Of a stretch of 64,000 bases of DNA, positions 58,212 through 64,000 are shown one piece after another. The stretch comes from Mesoflavibacter sp. GTDB lineage: Bacteria > Pseudomonadota > Alphaproteobacteria > UBA8366 > Aestuariispiraceae. The first letter of the stretch is position 1, and each line of letters begins with the position of its first letter. The notes under the pieces are model-generated. The model was not told the DNA's origin. It saw only the letters and a list, made by a program, of their open reading frames with translations, and made no database searches. Made by a program: the position numbers and the translations under genes. The DNA lies in contig CP051228.1 of the NCBI GenBank assembly GCA_017792345.1, positions 496,001-560,000 of the forward strand, written 5' to 3'.

Positions 58212-59264
58212 TCAGTTGCGCGGGAACGGCCAGAGCCGGAACCCTGTGACCGCCGTATGCCAGAGATGCGCGAGACCGCGCGGCTCGAAGATCAGCGCGA
58301 TCAGAATGCAAAGGGCGAGCACGACGGAGCTGAGCGCGAAGACCGCGCCGCCGCCCATGAAGGCGCCGGATTGCATGAAGGTGTTGGCCGCCGTGTGCAG
58401 GCTTTCCTGCACCAGCGTGACGAAGACCACGCCCAGGATCGGCCCCAGCGGCGTGTGGATGCCGCCGACGATCAGCATGCCGAGATACCAGACGGATGTG
58501 AAAAGGGTGAAGCTGGACACCGTCACGAATTGCAGGAAGTAGGCGAGGATCGCGCCGGCGACCCCGGCATAGAGCGCGCCCGCGAAGAAGGCTTCGATCT
58601 TGATCCGGGTCACGGGAATGCCCAGCACCCCGGCCGCCGTGTCGTTGTCGTGGACCGCGCGCAGGGCCCGGCCGAAACGGGAGCGCGGCAGGTTGAAGCC
58701 GGTCCAGACCGCCAGCGCCGCGAAGACGAAGGCCAGATAGTAGAACCCGGTGGGTGTCGCCAGATTGAGGCCGAACAGGTCCGGCGCCGGGACCGGCATG
58801 CCGACCAGACCGCCCAGCCAGGACATCGGCAGTGCCAGGATGACGATCGGGAAGATGATCTGCGCCGCCAGGGTCGTCAGCGCCAGATAGAAGCCGCGCA
58901 CCCGCGCCGCCGGCAGAGCGAAGACTACCGAGACCAGCCCCGTCACCACGGCGGCCGCCGGCACCACCAGCCAAAAGGGCAGGCCCAGCCCGGCAAATTT
59001 CGCCGCCGCGAAGGCGCCGACCCCGACAAAGGCGGACTGGGCAATGTTGATCTGCCCCGCCATGCCGACGGTCACGAACAGGCCATAGACGGCGATCAGG
59101 GTGATGAAGAGATGGGTCATCTCCCCCAGCAGCCAGGGGCCGGCCGTCAGCGGCAGGGCCAGCAGGCCGAGGCCGAGCAGCCCGAGCCACAGCCGGGAGC
59201 GCCGCGTCTGCAGGACACTTGCTTCGCCCGCATAGGACTGGAACCAGATTCCGGTGGGCCGCAT
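58212..59264 (-). CDS. livM: Branched-chain amino acid-type ABC permease (LivM)
   Basis: 350-residue permease with about ten hydrophobic segments. Typical are 'GLFVTVGMAGQINIAQSAFVGVGAFAAAKFAGLGLPFWL', 'TLAAQIIFPIVILAL', 'RALRAVHDNDTAAGVLGIPVTRIKIEAFFAGALYAGVAGAILAYFLQFV' and 'LIVGGIHTPLGPILGVVFVT'. It pairs with LivH (59268-60167). Confidence 0.92.
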   Translation of the reverse strand: MRPTGIWFQSYAGEASVLQTRRSRLWLGLLGLGLLALPLTAGPWLLGEMTHLFITLIAVYGLFVTVGMAGQINIAQSAFVGVGAFAAAKFAGLGLPFWLVVPAAAVVTGLVSVVFALPAARVRGFYLALTTLAAQIIFPIVILALPMSWLGGLVGMPVPAPDLFGLNLATPTGFYYLAFVFAALAVWTGFNLPRSRFGRALRAVHDNDTAAGVLGIPVTRIKIEAFFAGALYAGVAGAILAYFLQFVTVSSFTLFTSVWYLGMLIVGGIHTPLGPILGVVFVTLVQESLHTAANTFMQSGAFMGGGAVFALSSVVLALCILIALIFEPRGLAHLWHTAVTGFRLWPFPRN

Positions 59265-59267
59265 CGT

Positions 59268-60167
59268 TCAGAGCCTTTCGATCTTGCGCCAGCCAAACAG
59301 GCCGTAGGGACGGATGAGCAGGACCGCGATCATCACCGCATAGGGCAGCACGCCCGACGCCGCGCCATTGGTCAGCGGGTCCAGATAGGCCGAGGCCAGG
59401 ACTTCCAGAATGCCGATCAGAAGACCGGCTAGCGGCGCCCCGCGGATGCTCTCCATACCGCCCAACAGGGCGACGGGCAGCGCCTTGAACCCGATGACCG
59501 CGACTTCCAGCGACAGGATGGAACCGGACAGCAGCACCACCGCGGCGGCCGCCGCGACGACGGTACCCAGCACCCAGGCCACACCGATGGCCTGCCGCAC
59601 CGACACGCCCAGCGACAGGGCCGTCGTATGGTCCTCCGCCACCGCCGCAAGACGCAGACCGAGGCGCGACCGGGTGAAGAAGACATGCAGGGCCTGGGTC
59701 AGAACCAGGGTGAAGATCGCCCCGATCAGCAGGCGGGAATTGACCAGAAACGGCCCGATCTCAATCGCGCCCTCGGGCAGGATGACCGGCGCGGAGCGCG
59801 ATTCCGCGCCCCAGATCAGCTGTGCCAAGCCGCGCAGCAGGATCAGCAACGCGACACCCGCCATGAAGATCGTGAAGGCCGACTGTCCGATCAGAGGCCG
59901 GAAAATCGTGCGTTCGACCGTGACGCCGAAGACCGTGCAGGCGCCGACCGTCAGCAACAAGGCGACCGGCAGCGGGATGTCCCAGCCGACCCCCGCCGCG
60001 CCCTCGGTAAAGGTCCACAGCATGAAGGCGCCGAAGACCAGCACCTCCCCCTGGGCCAGGTTGATGATTTTCGACGCGCGGTAAATCACGACGAAGGAGA
60101 TGGCGACCAGGCCGTATACCAACCCGACCAGAGCACCTTCGATCAGGATCTGGAAGAATTCGATCAT
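59268..60167 (-). CDS. livH: Branched-chain amino acid-type ABC permease (LivH)
   Basis: 299-residue permease with eight or so hydrophobic segments: 'LVGLVYGLVAISFVVIYRASKIINLAQGEVLVFGAFMLW', 'GLRLAAVAEDHTTALSLGVSVRQAIGVAWVLGTVVAAAAAVVLL', 'VIGFKALPVALLGGMESIRGAPLAGLLIGILEVLASAYL'. The start overlaps the preceding ligase stop (ATGA). Confidence 0.92.
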   Translation of the reverse strand: MIEFFQILIEGALVGLVYGLVAISFVVIYRASKIINLAQGEVLVFGAFMLWTFTEGAAGVGWDIPLPVALLLTVGACTVFGVTVERTIFRPLIGQSAFTIFMAGVALLILLRGLAQLIWGAESRSAPVILPEGAIEIGPFLVNSRLLIGAIFTLVLTQALHVFFTRSRLGLRLAAVAEDHTTALSLGVSVRQAIGVAWVLGTVVAAAAAVVLLSGSILSLEVAVIGFKALPVALLGGMESIRGAPLAGLLIGILEVLASAYLDPLTNGAASGVLPYAVMIAVLLIRPYGLFGWRKIERL

Positions 60168-62119
60168 TGCGCGGCCTCCATCCGGTTCATCGCGACATTG
60201 GCGCGCAGACGGCTCTTCCGGCCGTCCTGATAGGTCACGTCGATATCGATCGGTGCGATTTCCTCATCGCCATAGAGCCCGTCGATCAGCGCGGCGTATT
60301 TCGTCTCGATCGCTTCGCGCCGAAGTTTGCGGGACCGGGTCAGTTCCTCTTCGTCGGCATCCAGTTCCTTCGGCAGATTGGCGAAGGCGGCGATGCGCGC
60401 CCCGGCGTCGACGATGGCGTTGACCCGCGCGACCGCCCGCGCGATTTCCGCGCGCACGGGTGGAAGCTGGCTGAGTTCCGAGAAGGTCCCGAAGGCGAGG
60501 CCCGACCGTTCCGCAAAACGGCCGGCGATTTCCATGTCGATATTGATCAGCGCCACCACCCGGTCGCGGCTTTCGTCGCCGATCACGATGGCGTCGCGGA
60601 TCATCGCGGCGGAACGCAGATGGTTCTCCAGGAACTGCGGCGGATAGGGCTGACCGGTCGACAGCTTGCGCAGATCCTTGACCCGGTCGAGGAAGATCAG
60701 CTGACCGTTTTCGTCCAGCCGCACGGCATCGCCGGTGCGATAGCCGTCATCCCCCGTTCCCATCTCTGCGGTCGCATCGGCATTGTCGAGATAACCGGAG
60801 AAGGCCCGGACCTTCAGGCGCAGCTGACCGTCGGGATCGACCCAGGCTTCCATCGGCGGGGCGATGGACGGATCGGACGGCATCAGCTGCCCCATCGTTT
60901 CCGGGTTGGTGTCACCCGGCCGATGGGTCGCGATCAGCCCCAGTTCGGAACTGCCGTAGAGATTGCCCAGCGGCACGCCGAAGGCCCGATATCGGCCGAA
61001 CAATTCCGCCGATAGGCCGGACCCGCCGGACAGAACCGCCTTGGCGCGGGTCAGGCCCAGCAGATCGCGGACGCCTTTCAGCACCAGCTGATCGGCCAGC
61101 GGCCACAGGACATGCCGGTCGAAAGCTCCGCCATCGCCGGCGGCCCGGGCCTCGCCCTGCCTCAGCCCCCAGGCAAACAACTTCTGACGCCAGGCCGGGG
61201 CATCCATCATGCGGGCCTCGACGTCGCTTGCCTGCAATTCCCACTGGCGCGGGGTGAACATCAGGAATTCCGGCCCGATTTCGCGCAGGTCGCCCTTCAC
61301 CGTTTCCGGTTTTTCCGAGAAATGCAGTACCAGCGGCGCCAGCAGCGGCAGCGCCACGCCGAAGAACTGTTCCGCCGCCCAGGCCGGCGAGATGTAGGAC
61401 AGGTAATTGCCGCCCGGGCGGATACCCAGCGAGCCCATCAGGCGATAGCCATTGTCCAGAATGAAGGCGTGATCCAGCATCGCCGCCTTCGGCCGGCCCG
61501 TGGTGCCGGACGTGTAGCAATAGACCGCGACGTCGTCCTGACCCGCCCCGTCGATACTCTCATCGATGCGTTTCAGCGTCTCCGCATCCGTCGCCGCCGC
61601 GGCCTGCGCTTCCGCCAGATCGATCAGACGGCCATCGGTATAGTTCCAGAGGCCGTTCGATTCGACATAGAAGACCCTTTCTACCCCCGGCGCGCCCTGC
61701 GGGCAGCCAAGAATCTTGTCGACCTGTTCCTGATCCTCGCCCAGGGCGAAGCGCGCGCCGGAATGATCCAGGACATAGGCGATCTCGTCGATCGTCGCGT
61801 CGGGATAGATGTTCACCGCGACCGCACCCAGTGCGATGGCGGCCATCTGGGTGATCCAGGCCTCTTCGCGGTTTTCACTGATCAGGGCCAGTACATCGCC
61901 GTGCCCGACCCCAAGCCCGGACAGCGCCGAGGCCGTACGCCGGACCGTGCCGTGCAGGTCTGCCCAGGAAAGATTGCGCCACAATCCCGCCCGTTTGGAG
62001 CGGATCGCCGTCTCCCCGCCCATGGAGGCGGCGTTGTCGCGCAGGATCTGTGGCAGGGTCCGGCCCTGCGAGCCGCGCGACAGGGCCACTGCCTGCGCCT
62101 GAAGACGGGTTGCGCTCAT
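60164..62119 (-). CDS. Long-chain acyl-CoA synthetase-type AMP-binding ligase
   Basis: 651-residue ATP-dependent CoA ligase: 'LGVGHGDVLALISENREEAWITQMAAIALGAVAVNIYPDATIDEIAYVLDHSGA', the P-loop 'AVYCYTSGTTGRPKAAMLDH', 'NLYGSSELGLIATHRPGDTN', 'GYRTGDAVRLDENGQLIFLDRVKDLRKLSTGQPYPPQFLENHL' (hinge and A8 motif). It sits between livH and livG with 4-base overlaps on both sides, so it is tied to the importer: the acid is likely activated as it enters. Confidence 0.92.
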   Translation of the reverse strand: MSATRLQAQAVALSRGSQGRTLPQILRDNAASMGGETAIRSKRAGLWRNLSWADLHGTVRRTASALSGLGVGHGDVLALISENREEAWITQMAAIALGAVAVNIYPDATIDEIAYVLDHSGARFALGEDQEQVDKILGCPQGAPGVERVFYVESNGLWNYTDGRLIDLAEAQAAAATDAETLKRIDESIDGAGQDDVAVYCYTSGTTGRPKAAMLDHAFILDNGYRLMGSLGIRPGGNYLSYISPAWAAEQFFGVALPLLAPLVLHFSEKPETVKGDLREIGPEFLMFTPRQWELQASDVEARMMDAPAWRQKLFAWGLRQGEARAAGDGGAFDRHVLWPLADQLVLKGVRDLLGLTRAKAVLSGGSGLSAELFGRYRAFGVPLGNLYGSSELGLIATHRPGDTNPETMGQLMPSDPSIAPPMEAWVDPDGQLRLKVRAFSGYLDNADATAEMGTGDDGYRTGDAVRLDENGQLIFLDRVKDLRKLSTGQPYPPQFLENHLRSAAMIRDAIVIGDESRDRVVALINIDMEIAGRFAERSGLAFGTFSELSQLPPVRAEIARAVARVNAIVDAGARIAAFANLPKELDADEEELTRSRKLRREAIETKYAALIDGLYGDEEIAPIDIDVTYQDGRKSRLRANVAMNRMEAAQ

Positions 62120-62919
62120 GCCGCGCCCTCCGCCAGGGTCTCTGCGTCGCCCCCCAGATAGGCGGCGATCACACGGGGGTCGGCCGCGACCTCCGCCGGC
62201 GTGCCGTCGGCGATGACGGCGCCGAACTCCAACACCGTCACCCGGTCGGAAATGTCCATCACGACATCCATGTCATGCTCGACCAGCACGACGGGGATGC
62301 CGAAACGGTCGCGGATATCCAGTACGTATCGGGCCAGGTCGCCCTTCTCCTCCGGACTCATCCCGGCCATGGGTTCGTCCATGATCAGGATCGACGGCGA
62401 CAGGGCGAGGGCGCGGCCGAGATCGACCTGTTTGCGCAAACCGTAGGACAGGCCCCCGACCGGGCTGTGCCGAACCTCCTCCAGTTCCAGGAAATCGATG
62501 ATCTCCTCCGCCTTCGTCGCGAATTCCTCTTCCTGCCGGATCGAGGCCGGGGTCCGGAACAGGGCATGGAAGACCCCGCCCTTCATGCGCGGGTGAAAGC
62601 CGGTCAGGATGTTTTCGCGCACCGTCATCGACGGATAGGTCTGGATGCCCTGGAAGGTGCGGCCGATCCCGCCCCGTGCCCGCTCAGGCGGGGAGAGACC
62701 GGAAATGTCCGCGCCCTTGAACAGGACCGATCCGGAATACGGGCGATAGAAGCCGGACAGGCAATTCAGCAAGCTCGACTTGCCGGCCCCGTTCGGGCCG
62801 ATCAGGGCATGCACCGAACCGGCCTCGACCGTCAGCGAAACGCTGCGCAGTGCCTCCACCGCGGCGAACCGCAGGCACAAGTCGCGTGCTTCCAGTATGG
62901 CACCGGACTCCCGGACCAT
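62116..62919 (-). CDS. livG: Branched-chain amino acid-type ABC transporter ATPase (LivG)
   Basis: 267-residue LivG-type ATPase: Walker A GPNGAGKSS, 'GIGRTFQGIQTYPSMTVRENILTGFHPRMKGGVFHALFRTPASIRQEE', signature-region 'GLSYGLRKQVDLGRALALSPSILIMDEPMAGMSPEE', 'VVLVEHDMDVVMDISDRVTVLEFGAVIADGTP', the standard LivG tail. ATG 62919 has a strong GGGAGGA site and the family's N terminus; the frame is open to 62994 but that start would overlap the acyl-CoA dehydrogenase. Confidence 0.92.
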   Translation of the reverse strand: MVRESGAILEARDLCLRFAAVEALRSVSLTVEAGSVHALIGPNGAGKSSLLNCLSGFYRPYSGSVLFKGADISGLSPPERARGGIGRTFQGIQTYPSMTVRENILTGFHPRMKGGVFHALFRTPASIRQEEEFATKAEEIIDFLELEEVRHSPVGGLSYGLRKQVDLGRALALSPSILIMDEPMAGMSPEEKGDLARYVLDIRDRFGIPVVLVEHDMDVVMDISDRVTVLEFGAVIADGTPAEVAADPRVIAAYLGGDAETLAEGAA

Positions 62920-62977
62920 CGTCTTCCTCCCTGCCTGTCGCGCGGGGTGCTCTTCCGGCACCCTTTCGGCGCGGAAA

Positions 62978-64000
62978 TCAGAACTGAACGTCAAGCCCGC
63001 AGGCGCGGGCGATCAGCAATGTCTGGATCTGGCTCGACCCGTCCCCGATGGTGCAGATCCGGTTGTCGCGCAGATAGCGCGACGGCGGGCAGTCATCCAT
63101 GAAGCCCCAGCCACCGGAGACCTGGATCGCCAGATTGGCAACCTCCGACCCGACTTCGGTCGCATGCAGTTTCGCCATGGACAGCGCCCCCAGATCCTCG
63201 ATGCCCTCATCCACCTGCCAGGCGGCGCGATAGGTCACCAGCCGCGCGCTGTCCGTCTTCAGCGCCATCTTCGCGACCATTTCCTGAATCAGTTGCAGCC
63301 GCCCGATCGGTCCGCCGAAGGCCTGGCGCTCCTTCGCATAGGAAATCGCATGATCCAGGCTGGCCTGGGCGAGGCCCAGCGAACTGGCCGCCAGGAACAG
63401 GCGCGCCGCCTGATACCCTTTGTGCAGCAGATAACGTCCCGAATGGGGCGCCCCCACCACGGCGTCCGGACCCAGCACGCAATCGTCAAGATAGAGCGGC
63501 CGCGTGTCGGAGCTTTTCCAGCCCATCTTGTTGTAGAGCTTGCCCCGGCTGTACCCGTCGGCATCGTTGGGCGTCAGGAACAGCGTGAATTTCTTCTTTT
63601 CCTCTTCCTTCGGCGAGCTGACCGCCAGGATCAGGGTGAAGGACGAGATCGGGGTGCCGGCATTGGTGATGAAGGCCTTCTCACCGGTCAGAGACCAACT
63701 GCCGTTGCCCATTTCGGTGGCGCGGGTCTTGAACCCGCCGGTATCCGATCCGGCATCGGGCTCCGTCCCGGCGATGGAACAGATCTTCTGGCCGGACACG
63801 ATGTCCGGCAGCCACTTGGCCTTCTGTTCATCGGTACCGTAGCGCGCAACCGTCAGGCCCGTGGCCATCGACACCATGGCCGAAACGGCGAGCGACTGGT
63901 CGGCGCGGGCGATTTCTTCAAGGGCCAGGACGGCTTCGAAGACACCGAGACCCAGACCGCCGAGTTCCTTCGGGAAGGGGATCGCCTGCACGCCCATTTC
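62978..64000 (-). CDS. Acyl-CoA dehydrogenase, 5' partial (cut by window end)
   Basis: Flavin-dependent alpha,beta-dehydrogenation of an acyl-CoA. The frame is open through 64000; the first Met at 63997 lies within the conserved 'GVQAIPFPKELGGLG' segment, so some 40-50 N-terminal residues lie outside the window. Seen are 'ICSIAGTEPDAGSDTGGFKTRA', 'WSLTGEKAFITNAGTP', 'MGWKSSDTRPLYLDDCVLG', and near the C terminus 'QVSGGWGFMDDCPPSRYLRDNRICTIGDGSSQIQTLLIAR'. 'GDGSSQIQ' is where short-chain acyl-CoA dehydrogenases have 'EGTSEIQ', so the Glu there is replaced by Asp. It heads the Liv operon. Confidence 0.92.
   Translation of the reverse strand, partial: EMGVQAIPFPKELGGLGLGVFEAVLALEEIARADQSLAVSAMVSMATGLTVARYGTDEQKAKWLPDIVSGQKICSIAGTEPDAGSDTGGFKTRATEMGNGSWSLTGEKAFITNAGTPISSFTLILAVSSPKEEEKKKFTLFLTPNDADGYSRGKLYNKMGWKSSDTRPLYLDDCVLGPDAVVGAPHSGRYLLHKGYQAARLFLAASSLGLAQASLDHAISYAKERQAFGGPIGRLQLIQEMVAKMALKTDSARLVTYRAAWQVDEGIEDLGALSMAKLHATEVGSEVANLAIQVSGGWGFMDDCPPSRYLRDNRICTIGDGSSQIQTLLIARACGLDVQF

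Noticed and set aside
1-64000. CRISPR arrays, tRNA or rRNA genes, insertion sequences, prophage
   Set aside because: No spaced repeat series, cloverleaf, transposase or phage gene was seen; intergenic spaces are too short for rRNA.

Overview
Sequence character. High-GC, densely coded DNA with long same-strand operons, ATGA or TGATG start/stop overlaps and many GntR/FCD regulators. It carries TRAP, Pot-type, Opu/Pro-type and Liv-type transporters and acyl-CoA enzymes. This suits a chemoheterotrophic alphaproteobacterium, perhaps Rhodospirillales- or Rhodobacterales-like; the genus cannot be told from the sequence. No rRNA, tRNA, CRISPR array, phage gene, transposase or insertion sequence was seen. 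The window is a run of catabolic modules, each pairing an importer with enzymes and a local regulator.

Layout. (1) 1-3422 (+): end of a Dpp/Opp peptide ABC operon, with dppB cut by the window edge and the two ATPases fused. (2) 3529-11755 (-): eight genes: amidase, NodB-fold hydrolase, two solute-binding proteins, a Pot-type ABC importer and a urea-carboxylase-associated (DUF1989) protein. A two-winged-helix GntR regulator (12021-13022, +) faces them. This looks like uptake and hydrolysis of an amide- or ureide-like nitrogen compound. (3) 13091-22253: a complete oxidative hexuronate pathway. TRAP transporter and uronate dehydrogenase are on (-); GntR repressor, KdgD, Gci, Gli and a semialdehyde dehydrogenase are on (+). 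A shared operator word sits on promoters on both sides of the repressor gene. (4) 22285-29105 (-): a GntR-led operon with an SDR, an HdrD-like Fe-S protein, a ferredoxin and its reductase, a DapA-like aldolase, a PhyH dioxygenase and a SnoaL-like protein; substrate unknown. (5) 29463-36831 (-), with divergent LysR at 36972: a second Pot-type importer followed by a 1136-residue fusion of a molybdopterin oxidoreductase with a flavin reductase and a 2Fe-2S domain. (6) 37913-45468 (-): ProX-ProV-fused ProW importer, choline-kinase-like phosphotransferase and a dimethylglycine-dehydrogenase-like enzyme, with divergent DeoR regulator and inositol-phosphatase-like gene (45706-47290). (7) 47363-64000: acyl-CoA degradation: a CitE-type lyase, SDR, MaoC hydratase and biotin-dependent carboxylase, with TetR and a CoA transferase divergent; then a Liv importer operon interleaved with two CoA ligases and an acyl-CoA dehydrogenase cut by the window end.

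Most distinctive points: the molybdoenzyme-reductase fusion (5), the Fe-S redox operon without a visible Rieske or P450 oxygenase (4), the signal-peptide-less second binding protein and hydrolase set (2), the transporter-kinase-oxidase cluster (6), and three GC hairpins placed directly after binding-protein genes.
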